Assembly (NCBI GenBank): GCA_021202775.1
Contig: JAJQCJ010000003.1
Span: forward strand, 1-55,589
DNA from: Clostridiales bacterium
Lineage (GTDB): Bacteria > Bacillota > Clostridia > Oscillospirales > Oscillospiraceae
Direction: 5' to 3'
DNA length: 55,589 bases
Below, in pieces: positions 45,003 to 51,945 of the stretch; position 1 is the first letter of the stretch, and every line of letters starts with the position of its first letter. The notes under the pieces are model-generated. The model was not told the origin of the DNA. It was given only the letters and a program-made list of their open reading frames with translations, and did not search any database. Made by a program: the position numbers and the translations under genes.

Positions 45003-45023
45003 CGCGGGAAATGGTTTCCCGCG
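45003..45023 (+). terminator. Hairpin after the MecA-like gene
   Basis: CGCGGGAAA (45003-45011), loop TGG, TTTCCCGCG (45015-45023), followed by ACGTTAAAAA. Perfect 9-bp stem, 85 bases past the stop. The rest of the 388-base gap to the UbiD gene holds no gene that I can support, only the next hairpin. Confidence 0.6.
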
Positions 45024-45203
45024 ACGTTAAAAATCACGACTTTATTCTACACTTTTCATGGATGGACGCAGAGGCGTATTCGGAGGCGATGGTATCGGCT
45101 TGGGGGTTGTTCTTCCTGGATAAGGGCTGATGAAGAAAAGCCGTCTGAGAAACGCCTGTTGCCGCCCTTCTCCGCTCTCATATGCAACCGGAAACAGCAA
45201 ACA

Positions 45204-45235
45204 GGCCCAGGAGGCCGCTGAGCGCCTCCTGGGCC
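45204..45235 (-). terminator. Hairpin after the UbiD gene
   Basis: GGCCCAGGAGGC (45204-45215) pairs perfectly with 45224-45235. On the minus strand it exits into TGTTTGCTGTTT. It lies about 70 bases beyond the UbiD stop. Confidence 0.65.
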
Positions 45236-45306
45236 GATTTAATTGGTAATAGGGGAAAAGGAATAGCCGTCCGGATTTATCCGTTCTGAGAAAGCTGGAG
45301 GCGGCC

Positions 45307-46782
45307 TCAGCCGTTTAGCCACTTGGTATAGTCCACTTCCATAAACTGCGCCCGCTGGAACTTATCCTTCAGATGGAAGGGCACGGTGCAGTCAAAGATG
45401 GTCTTGCAGCTGATGCCCACATCGGTGATGGAGGGGTCGTAGGCCGGGCTGGCGCTGGGGTCCAGAGGATGGCAGCGAACGCCGGGGATGATGACGATGT
45501 CCCGGTCCCCCTGGAAACGGGTGTTCATGGCCCAGAGGACGTCCCGGGTGTCGAAGATGTCCACATCCTCGTCCACCAGGATGACGTGCTTCAGCTCCGG
45601 GAAGGCGGAGAAGGCCAGCAGAGCGGCCTGGCGCTGCTTCCCCTCGTCGGTGTGGACGGTCTTGCGGCACTGGAGGATGGCCATATACTTGCCGCCGCCG
45701 GAGGGATGGGCGTAGACGTTTGTGACCTTGCCGGGCAGGGCCTTTTCGATCATGTTGTAAATGCTGGCCTCGGTGGGGATGCCGGCCAGGTTGACATGCT
45801 CCTCAGAGGGGCCGATCACCGTCTGCATGATGGGGTTCTTCCGGGTGGTGACCGCCTTCACCTTGATGAGCCAGCACTCGTTGGAGGCGTGGCCGTTGTA
45901 GCCGGGGAACTCCGGCATGGCGAAACCGGTGTGAGAGTTCTGATCCTCCACCACCTTGACGCCGGGAACGATCTCGCCCTCGATGACATACTCCGCGTTG
46001 GCGATGGCGTTCTCCTCAATGGCGACGCACTTGTGCATCACCACGGGGGTCTGACGGATAGCTCCGGCGATGGACAGCTCGTTGTAGCCCAGGGGGGTCG
46101 TAGGCGGCTCGAAGCAGGAGCCGATCTCGATGGCGGGGTCCACGCCGATGGAGACGGAGATGGGCAGGGGCTGGTTCAGCTCGGTGGCCCGCTCCGCCAT
46201 GGCGCCAATGTGGCGGCTGCCCGGCTGGAGGAAGATGGAGATCTCATCCTTGGCCTGGATGCACATCCGATGGATGGTGACGTCGGACAGGCCGGTGTCC
46301 GGATGGGTGGCGTAGCACATGCCCATAGTGATATAGGGGCCGGCATCCACAGGGGTGTTGGTGGGGGCGGGGATCAGTTTGAACAGGTCAAAATCCGGGT
46401 CGGTGGCCAGGTGTACCACCTCCTGACAGGGGGCCAGTTCCTCCGTGACCACAGGCTGGATGGGGTTCTTGGCGCACTCGCACAGCAGCTTGCCCAGATC
46501 CTCCTTTTTGCAGCCCAGCAGGTTGCCCACCCGGTCACGGCTGGCCAGCAGGCCGATCACCACGCTGGCGTCCGGGTGCCCCTTCACGTTGTGGAAAATC
46601 ATGGCGGGGCCGTCCACCTGGGTGGGACGCATGACGGTGCCGCCCGCCCCCACATAGCGGTATACGCCGGACAGTTCCGCCTCCGGGTCGACCTCCACAT
46701 TGGTTTCCACCAGCTGACCCGGCTGCTCCCGCAGGACGGCCAGCGCGGTGCGCAGATCCAGAATATCGGTTCGGTTATTCAT
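45307..46782 (-). CDS. UbiD-family decarboxylase (prenylated-FMN type)
   Basis: A protein of 491 residues, the normal UbiD length. The family decarboxylates aromatic or unsaturated acids reversibly with prenylated FMN, cytoplasmic. Visible: the N-terminal ILDLRTALAVLREQPGQLVE, the middle GPYITMGMCYATHPDTG, IFLQPGSRHIGAMAERA, the conserved stretch PLPISVSIGVDPAIEIG and NAEYVIEGEIVPG with its catalytic Glu region, then ILVDEDVDIFDTRDVLWAMN. The form resembles gallate/protocatechuate-type members more than UbiD of quinone synthesis. No UbiX-type flavin prenyltransferase gene is in the window. ATG 46782 follows AGGAGG. Two promoters and a structured leader lie upstream. Confidence 0.9.
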   Translation of the reverse strand: MNNRTDILDLRTALAVLREQPGQLVETNVEVDPEAELSGVYRYVGAGGTVMRPTQVDGPAMIFHNVKGHPDASVVIGLLASRDRVGNLLGCKKEDLGKLLCECAKNPIQPVVTEELAPCQEVVHLATDPDFDLFKLIPAPTNTPVDAGPYITMGMCYATHPDTGLSDVTIHRMCIQAKDEISIFLQPGSRHIGAMAERATELNQPLPISVSIGVDPAIEIGSCFEPPTTPLGYNELSIAGAIRQTPVVMHKCVAIEENAIANAEYVIEGEIVPGVKVVEDQNSHTGFAMPEFPGYNGHASNECWLIKVKAVTTRKNPIMQTVIGPSEEHVNLAGIPTEASIYNMIEKALPGKVTNVYAHPSGGGKYMAILQCRKTVHTDEGKQRQAALLAFSAFPELKHVILVDEDVDIFDTRDVLWAMNTRFQGDRDIVIIPGVRCHPLDPSASPAYDPSITDVGISCKTIFDCTVPFHLKDKFQRAQFMEVDYTKWLNG

Positions 46783-46832
46783 AGTCGATGCTTCCTCCTG
46801 TTTTTATGATTGGAATACAAACACCCGCGTTT

Positions 46833-46890
46833 CTGACAGGCGTTTTTCAGGCAGATGCGTTTTCCCGCAGCGGCAGGCAGTACCTGTCAG
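46833..46890 (-). ncRNA. Candidate structured leader RNA of the UbiD gene
   Basis: On the minus strand, CTGACAGG and CCTGTCAG (plus 46883-46890 and 46833-46840) form an 8-bp closing stem around 42 bases that include an inner stem GCGGGAAAACGC. The stem starts about where transcription from the nearest promoter should begin. It may be a riboswitch-like sensor, a binding site for a regulator, or simply a 5' stabilising hairpin. I do not recognise a known class. Confidence 0.4.
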
Positions 46891-46896
46891 TCGGCT

Positions 46897-46925
46897 ATTA
46901 TAACAGATTTTTTCAAAAAAGTCCA
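46897..46925 (-). promoter_or_regulatory. Proximal promoter of the UbiD gene
   Basis: On the minus strand TGGACT (plus 46920-46925), 17 bases, TATAAT (plus 46897-46902). Expected start near 46890, giving a leader of about 108 bases. Confidence 0.6.
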
Positions 46926-46967
46926 GATAAAGCTGACCGGGCGCAGAGAGCTGCCGCTTTTATTCTG

Positions 46968-46996
46968 ATTATAGTTTATGAAAACTTGACAATCAA
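46968..46996 (-). promoter_or_regulatory. Distal promoter of the UbiD gene
   Basis: On the minus strand TTGATT (plus 46991-46996), 17 bases, TATAAT (plus 46968-46973). Two promoters 71 bases apart suggest dual control. Together with the leader they fill most of the 336-base gap. Confidence 0.55.
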
Positions 46997-47064
46997 TTCG
47001 TTTTCCCGCGCGATCTATGCCAGGCTGGAATTGATTTGCGGTCTGATCTCCTCCGGAACACGAT

Positions 47065-47104
47065 GAAAAAACAGCAGCCGTCTCCCACAGGGAGCGGCTG
47101 CTGT
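47065..47104 (-). terminator. Intrinsic terminator of the SecB-like gene
   Basis: ACAGCAGCCG (47071-47080) pairs with 47095-47104, inner TCTCCC/GGAG stem. On the minus strand it exits into T6 (plus-strand A6 at 47066-47071). Confidence 0.85.
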
Positions 47105-47118
47105 GGACCGCCGCAGGC

Positions 47119-47556
47119 TCAATAGATGGGCAGCGTCGGCTCGTCCTTCTGTGCTTCCGGCCCGCGATCCTGCACCACAACATTTTCCGGGTTGATCCTG
47201 CTCTTGCGCAGCATCATGTTGGGGATACCGGAGCTGGCGCACAAATCCTTCACCTGCTTCTGGATATAGGGGAACATCTCGTCATAGCACTGGGCGTGGA
47301 GCTGCTTTTTCGCCGCCTCGTCCAGCTGGCCGGTGAGCTTGAAGGTGCCCCGCATTTCCACGGAGCAAAAGAACTGGTCTCCGCCGTCGGTGTCCTTCAG
47401 GCTCTGGTACAGGGACGCCACCGCATGCTCCCCATCCGGGGCGTAGTTGACGTTGAAGGAGAAGCCGGCGTTCAGCTTCAGCTGAGACGGAGTTTTGATT
47501 TTGTTGGAAAAGTGAATCTCCACCACCTGGGTGCCGATCAAATCTGCTGTTGCCAT
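47119..47556 (-). CDS. SecB-like preprotein chaperone family protein
   Basis: A protein of 145 residues. The alpha/beta pattern EIHFSNKIKTPSQLKLNAGF, FFCSVEMRGTFKLTG, LHAQCYDEMFPYIQKQVKDL and SGIPNMMLRKSRIN recalls the SecB fold (F-x-V-x-L, then PYARE-type helix and the P-P/P-x-L-x-P end). SecB holds preproteins unfolded for SecA in Gram-negatives; the clostridial relatives are poorly studied and may be general or toxin-antitoxin-linked chaperones. ATG 47556 follows AGGAGG. No partner toxin is next to it. Divergent from the sugar kinase gene. Confidence 0.7.
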   Translation of the reverse strand: MATADLIGTQVVEIHFSNKIKTPSQLKLNAGFSFNVNYAPDGEHAVASLYQSLKDTDGGDQFFCSVEMRGTFKLTGQLDEAAKKQLHAQCYDEMFPYIQKQVKDLCASSGIPNMMLRKSRINPENVVVQDRGPEAQKDEPTLPIY

Positions 47557-47715
47557 TGCATAATGCCTCCTAAAGCTATGGGAATCGGATGGGTATAGTG
47601 TACCACAATTTGCGGGAAAAGGGAAGTGCAATTCCGGAGTGGGGTATTGGTATTCCGTTCCACGTTTTGCGCAAATCATTCCACATTGCATCTGTTGCGC
47701 GGAGGCGGGACGATA

Positions 47716-47724
47716 TGGTATAAT
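47716..47724 (+). promoter_or_regulatory. Extended -10 promoter of the sugar kinase gene
   Basis: TGGTATAAT at 47716-47724: a perfect -10 box with the TG extension. A weak -35 TTGCGC (47695-47700) is 18 bases before it. The leader is about 115 bases and includes T-runs. Confidence 0.6.
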
Positions 47725-47844
47725 GGGAATGAAAAAATGCCCCTGCCGGGCAAGGGCAAAACGCTTTTTCTTCCAATATTTTCTTCCAAGGGGGCAACCG
47801 GCCGGATGCGTATTGTGCGCCGCCAGTGAAAGGAGAACACCACC

Positions 47845-48810
47845 ATGTATGATGTCACCGCAATCGGAGAACTGCTTATCGACTTTGCCTGCAAGAGCAC
47901 CAACGATGCAGGCTACCCCACCCTGGCGGCCAACCCCGGCGGGGCCCCCGGCAATCTGCTGGCCGCTCTGAACGCCTACGGCTGCAAAACCGCCTTTCTG
48001 GGCAAGGTGGGGGAGGATACCTTCGGCAAACTGCTGCTGGGCACCCTGGCCCAGGCGGGCATCGAGACGAAGGGCATCGTCTCTGACCCCAACTGCTTCA
48101 CCACCCTGGCCTTCGTCACCCTGGATGAAACCGGCAGCCGCACCTTCAGCTTCGCCCGGAAGCCAGGGGCGGATACCCAGCTCTCTTTCGGGGAACTGGA
48201 CTTGAGCCTGATCGATGATTGCCGGGACTTTCACTTCGGCACCCTGAGCCTGACAGACGAGCCCATGCGCTCCGCCACCCGGCAGGCGGTGGCCTATGCC
48301 CGTCAGCAGGGGAAGCTGATCTCCTTTGACCCCAACCTCCGCAAGCCCCTGTGGCGGGATTTGGAGGAGGCGAAACGCCAGATTCTGTGGGGCCTGTCCC
48401 AGGCGGACATCGTCAAGCTCAGCGACGAGGAGGTGGACTTCCTGTGGGGCTGCGCCCCGGAGGAAGGGGCGAAAAAGCTCCATGAGGCGTACGGCGTAAC
48501 GCTGGCCTTCGTGACCCTGGGGCCGGAGGGCTGCTATTACTCGGGCGGCACCGTTTCCGGCCGGGTGGCCACCCCTCAGGGGATTCAGGTGGTGGACACC
48601 ACCGGCGCGGGGGACATCTTCGGCGGCAGCGTCCTGAGCCGCATCCTCCGCAGCGGGAAGGCGCCGGAGGCCCTGACGGAGGAGGAACTGCGGCAGGCCA
48701 CCCGCTTCGCCTGCTGCGCCGCCAGCCTGTCCACCCAGCGGTACGGCGGCATCCCCAGCGTGGCCCCGGAGGCGGAGGTGCTGGCCCTGATGGCGGAGCA
48801 GCCGGACTGA
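47845..48810 (+). CDS. PfkB-family sugar kinase (fructokinase-like)
   Basis: A protein of 321 residues, typical of PfkB/ribokinase proteins. It phosphorylates a sugar with ATP in the cytoplasm. The N-terminus AIGELLIDFA, the loop PGGAPGNLLAALNAYGCKTA and the C-terminal DTTGAGDIFGGSVLSRILR (anion hole and catalytic Asp in GAGD) are clear. The pattern GAPGN and FFDPN-like SFDPNLR fit fructokinases. ATG 47845 follows AAAGGAG. A bidirectional terminator follows the stop. Fructose from sucrose or other plant sugars is a likely substrate, though ketose kinases are hard to tell apart. Confidence 0.9.
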   Translation: MYDVTAIGELLIDFACKSTNDAGYPTLAANPGGAPGNLLAALNAYGCKTAFLGKVGEDTFGKLLLGTLAQAGIETKGIVSDPNCFTTLAFVTLDETGSRTFSFARKPGADTQLSFGELDLSLIDDCRDFHFGTLSLTDEPMRSATRQAVAYARQQGKLISFDPNLRKPLWRDLEEAKRQILWGLSQADIVKLSDEEVDFLWGCAPEEGAKKLHEAYGVTLAFVTLGPEGCYYSGGTVSGRVATPQGIQVVDTTGAGDIFGGSVLSRILRSGKAPEALTEEELRQATRFACCAASLSTQRYGGIPSVAPEAEVLALMAEQPD

Positions 48811-48852
48811 CCGCCGCCCTGTCCTTCCTGCCACAAATGAATACATACAAAA

Positions 48853-48880
48853 ACCGCGCCCCGGTTTTCCGGGGCGCGGT
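48853..48880. terminator. Bidirectional terminator between sugar kinase and ABC ATPase
   Basis: ACCGCGCCCCGG (48853-48864), loop TTTT, CCGGGGCGCGGT (48869-48880), perfect 12 bp. On the minus strand the exit is T5 (plus A5 at 48849-48853). Confidence 0.9.
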
Positions 48881-48902
48881 GCTGGTTTATGAAAATAAAG
48901 TC

Positions 48903-50072
48903 TTACTTCCCTGCGCCAAGCAGCTCATAGCTCTTGCAGACAGGGGCAAATGCCTCAGCAGACGCGGCGTCATACCACATCAGGTTGTTGGTGGTGGCCT
49001 TGTCGAACATCTGAATCAGGCGGGGCTGGAAGGTGAACGGAATGGTTGCGCCGGAGGAGACGTCAATGGTCAGGTCAACGGTGGGAACCACCATGACGAC
49101 CTCGTCGCCGCCGCAGTCGCAGTGCAGGTGCATGGAGGAGCCCAGCATCTCGGAAACCTCCACCTTGGCGGACAGGTCGCCCTCGCCCACGGTGACGTGC
49201 TCAGGACGGACGCCCACCACGATGTCGCAGGGCTGCTGGCCGTTGGCCTTCAGAGCGGCCTGCTGCGCATCATCCAACTTGATCTTCTCGCCCTTGACGA
49301 TGACGGAGTACACACCATTCTCCAGCACCAGCTTGGAGTCCTCAAAGAAGTTCATCTGGGGGGTGCCGATAAAGCCAGCCACAAACAGGTTCACCGGCTT
49401 GTTGAACAGCTCCTGAGGAGTGCCGATCTGGTTGACGATGCCGTCCTTCATGATGACGATACGGTCGCCCAGGGTCATGGCCTCGGTCTGGTCATGGGTA
49501 ACATACATGAACGTGGTCTTGATACGGCTGCGCAGCTTGATGATCTCAGCACGCATCTGGTTCCGCAACTTGGCGTCCAGGTTGGACAGAGGTTCGTCCA
49601 TCAGGAACACCTTGGGCTCACGGACCATGGCGCGGCCGATGGCCACACGCTGACGCTGGCCGCCGGACAGAGCCTTGGGCTTACGCTCCAGGTACTGGGT
49701 GATGTCCAGAATCTCAGCCACCTCGCGGACCTTCTTGTCGATCTCCGCCTTGGGACGCTTGGCCAGCTTCAGAGCGAAGGCCATGTTCTCATACACCGTC
49801 ATGTGGGGATACAGAGCGTAGCTCTGGAACACCATGGCGATGTCCCGGTCCTTGGGGGCCACATCGTTGACCAGCTTGCCGTCGATGTACAGCTCGCCGT
49901 CGGAGATCTCCTCCAGACCGGCCACCATACGCAGCGTGGTGGACTTACCACAGCCGGAGGGGCCGACCAGGACGATAAACTCCTGATCTGCGATGGTCAG
50001 GTTGACGTTCTGAACAGCCGTCACCTTGTTGTCGTAGACTTTCTTGATACCTTTCAATACTACTTCTGCCAT
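48903..50072 (-). CDS. ABC transporter ATP-binding protein, MsmK/UgpC type
   Basis: A protein of 389 residues that energises carbohydrate ABC importers. Walker A is GPSGCGKST near residue 37, the Q-loop FQSYALYPHMTV, the signature LSGGQRQRVAIGRA, Walker B VFLMDEPLSNLDA and the switch THDQTEA. The last 150 residues form the OB-like regulatory fold of MalK relatives (GVRPEHV). No binding protein or permease gene lies near, so it is an orphan ATPase that serves several importers, as known for MsmK. ATG 50072 has only a weak upstream AGAGTC; GTG 50156 is in frame. The leader is long (about 250 bases). Confidence 0.92.
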   Translation of the reverse strand: MAEVVLKGIKKVYDNKVTAVQNVNLTIADQEFIVLVGPSGCGKSTTLRMVAGLEEISDGELYIDGKLVNDVAPKDRDIAMVFQSYALYPHMTVYENMAFALKLAKRPKAEIDKKVREVAEILDITQYLERKPKALSGGQRQRVAIGRAMVREPKVFLMDEPLSNLDAKLRNQMRAEIIKLRSRIKTTFMYVTHDQTEAMTLGDRIVIMKDGIVNQIGTPQELFNKPVNLFVAGFIGTPQMNFFEDSKLVLENGVYSVIVKGEKIKLDDAQQAALKANGQQPCDIVVGVRPEHVTVGEGDLSAKVEVSEMLGSSMHLHCDCGGDEVVMVVPTVDLTIDVSSGATIPFTFQPRLIQMFDKATTNNLMWYDAASAEAFAPVCKSYELLGAGK

Positions 50073-50330
50073 TTTTCTTGACTCTAGTGATCCTGCCTCC
50101 GCAAAAGACCACCTCACAGCCGCGCTATGCGCGCACCGCATACGACAGGTCTCCACACTGCCGCACCGCGAGCCTCACGGGAATTGACTGCCTCCTTTTG
50201 GAATGTATGGAGCATCATTTTTGTGGAGTGACGCTCCACCATGATCTATATGTGCCGGGGTACATCCCCGTTTACACCGAAAGAATGTATGGTGTAACGT
50301 TTTTTCAAAAAACCTTATCACCTATATCAC
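50073..50330 (-). promoter_or_regulatory. Long leader of the ABC ATPase gene with repeated hairpins
   Basis: GAATGTATGG occurs at 50201-50210 and 50283-50292. The second copy lies in the loop side of a stem TTACACC/GGTGTAA (50272-50297). Nearby stems are GTGGAG/CTCCAC (50223-50239) and CGGGG/CCCCG (50256-50270). On the minus strand an AAAGGAGG at about 50191-50198 precedes a short frame of 17 codons (GTG at about 50180). The leader could sense a signal or hold a coupled leader peptide. No known class recognised. Confidence 0.4.
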
Positions 50331-50359
50331 AGTTTACCAGACGGAAAGGAAAATGTCAA
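50331..50359 (-). promoter_or_regulatory. Promoter of the ABC ATPase gene
   Basis: On the minus strand TTGACA (plus 50354-50359), 17 bases, TAAACT (plus 50331-50336). Good -35, partial -10. It lies about 260 bases before the ATG, so the message has a long leader. Confidence 0.6.
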
Positions 50360-50400
50360 CTGTTTTTCAGCATATTTTTGAGTCTCTTTCCCGACGGAAA

Positions 50401-50426
50401 AGGGGCCGCGCAGACGCGCGGCCCCT
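50401..50426 (-). terminator. Intrinsic terminator of the gltB-gltD operon
   Basis: AGGGGCCGCGC (50401-50411), loop AGAC, GCGCGGCCCCT (50416-50426). On the minus strand the exit is TTTTCCG. It is 18 bases beyond the gltD stop. Confidence 0.85.
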
Positions 50427-50443
50427 CTGGCTGCAATCATGGT

Positions 50444-51928
50444 TTACAGGCAGGTGTACCCCATCAGGTACTCGTCCACCTCACGGGCGCAGGCCCTGCC
50501 CTCGGCAATGCCCCACACCACCAGGGACTGGCCCCGGTGCATATCCCCGGCGGTGAACACCCCTGGGACGTTGGTGCTGTACTTCCCCGCTGCCGTTTTC
50601 ACGTTGGTGCGCTGGTTCAGCTCCACCCCGAAGGCTTCGGAGACGTAGGGCTGAGAGCCCAGGAAGCCCGCCGCGATCAGCAGCAGCTGGCAGGGCAGGG
50701 TCTCCTCGCTGCCCTCCACCGGCACCATCATCCGGCGGCCAGTGGTCTCGTTCACCTTGCTCTCCAGATGGACGATGGTGACGGCGGAGAGCTGGCCGTT
50801 CTCGTCCTTGTGGAATTCCTTCACCGTGGTCTGGTACAGCCGGGGGTCGTGGCCAAAGACGGCGATGGCCTCCTCGTGGCCGTAGTCCGTCTTTTTCACC
50901 AGGGGCCACTGGGGCCAGGGGTTGGAGGGGAGCCGAGTGGAGGACGGCTCCGGCATCATCTCCAGCGCGGTGATGCTCCTGCAGCCGTGGCGCATACAGG
51001 TGCCGATGCAGTCATTGCCGGTGTCGCCGCCACCCACCACGATGACATCCTTCCCCTTGGCGGAGATGTTTTTGCCGTCGGTGAGGCCGGAGTCCAGCAG
51101 GCTCTTGGTGTTGCGGCGGAGGAAATCCACGGCGAAGTAGATGCCCTCGGCGTCCCGGCCCGGCCCCTGGAGGTCCCTGGGGTTGGAGGCTCCGCAGCAC
51201 AGCACCACCGCGTCATACTGCTCCATCAGCTCCCCGGCGGGAACGGTGTTGCCCACGTCGGCGTTGGTGACGAAGGTGACGCCCTCCTCCCGCATCAGGT
51301 TCACCCGGCGGTCTACGATGGACTTCTCCAGCTTCATGTTGGGGATGCCGTACATCATCAGGCCGCCGATGCGGTCAAACCGCTCGTACACCGTCACCGA
51401 ATGGCCCCGGCGGTTCAGCAGGTCCGCCACCGCCAGGCCGGAGGGGCCGGAGCCCACCACGGCGATGCGCTTCCCCGTCCGCACAGCGGGGATACGGGGC
51501 TGAATCAGTCCGTTCTCCCAGCCGTACTCGATGAGGGCCAGCTCGTTCTCCTTCACGGTGACGGGGTCGCCGTTGGCCCCGCAGGTGCAGGCCGCCATGC
51601 ACAGCCCCGGGCACACCCGCCCGGTGAACTCCGGGAAGGAGGCTGTCTTGCACAGGCGGGTCAGGGCGTGCTCCCAGTTGCCCTTGTAGATCATGTCGTT
51701 CCACTCCGGAATCAGGTTGTGGAGCGGGCAGCCGGAGTACATCCCCGAGAGCTGGATGCAGCTCTGGCAGAAGGGGACGCCGCAGTTCATGCACCGGGCC
51801 GCCTGCTCCCGCCGCTCCTCTCTGTCCAGCATGGGGTGAAATTCGTTGAAGTTCTGAATCCTGGCAAGGGGCTGGATGGCGGGGTTCTCCTTGCGCTCAT
51901 AGTCTAAAAATCCGGTCGGTTTACCCAT
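50444..51928 (-). CDS. gltD: Glutamate synthase small subunit (NADPH-dependent)
   Basis: A protein of 494 residues, the usual size. GltD takes electrons from NAD(P)H through FAD and passes them to the large subunit for glutamate formation from glutamine and 2-oxoglutarate. Visible: the N-terminal iron-sulfur cysteines CMNCGVPFCQSC and CPLHN, later CPGLCMAACTCG, the FAD motif VVGSGPSGLAVADLL, and the NAD(P) motif VVGGGDTGNDCIGT. GVFTAGDMHRGQSLVVW near the end is the usual FAD-binding signature. The ATG follows GGAGGG. It is 17 bases after gltB on the same strand. Confidence 0.97.
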   Translation of the reverse strand: MGKPTGFLDYERKENPAIQPLARIQNFNEFHPMLDREERREQAARCMNCGVPFCQSCIQLSGMYSGCPLHNLIPEWNDMIYKGNWEHALTRLCKTASFPEFTGRVCPGLCMAACTCGANGDPVTVKENELALIEYGWENGLIQPRIPAVRTGKRIAVVGSGPSGLAVADLLNRRGHSVTVYERFDRIGGLMMYGIPNMKLEKSIVDRRVNLMREEGVTFVTNADVGNTVPAGELMEQYDAVVLCCGASNPRDLQGPGRDAEGIYFAVDFLRRNTKSLLDSGLTDGKNISAKGKDVIVVGGGDTGNDCIGTCMRHGCRSITALEMMPEPSSTRLPSNPWPQWPLVKKTDYGHEEAIAVFGHDPRLYQTTVKEFHKDENGQLSAVTIVHLESKVNETTGRRMMVPVEGSEETLPCQLLLIAAGFLGSQPYVSEAFGVELNQRTNVKTAAGKYSTNVPGVFTAGDMHRGQSLVVWGIAEGRACAREVDEYLMGYTCL

Positions 51929-51945
51929 TGTCTGTTCCCTCCTGC

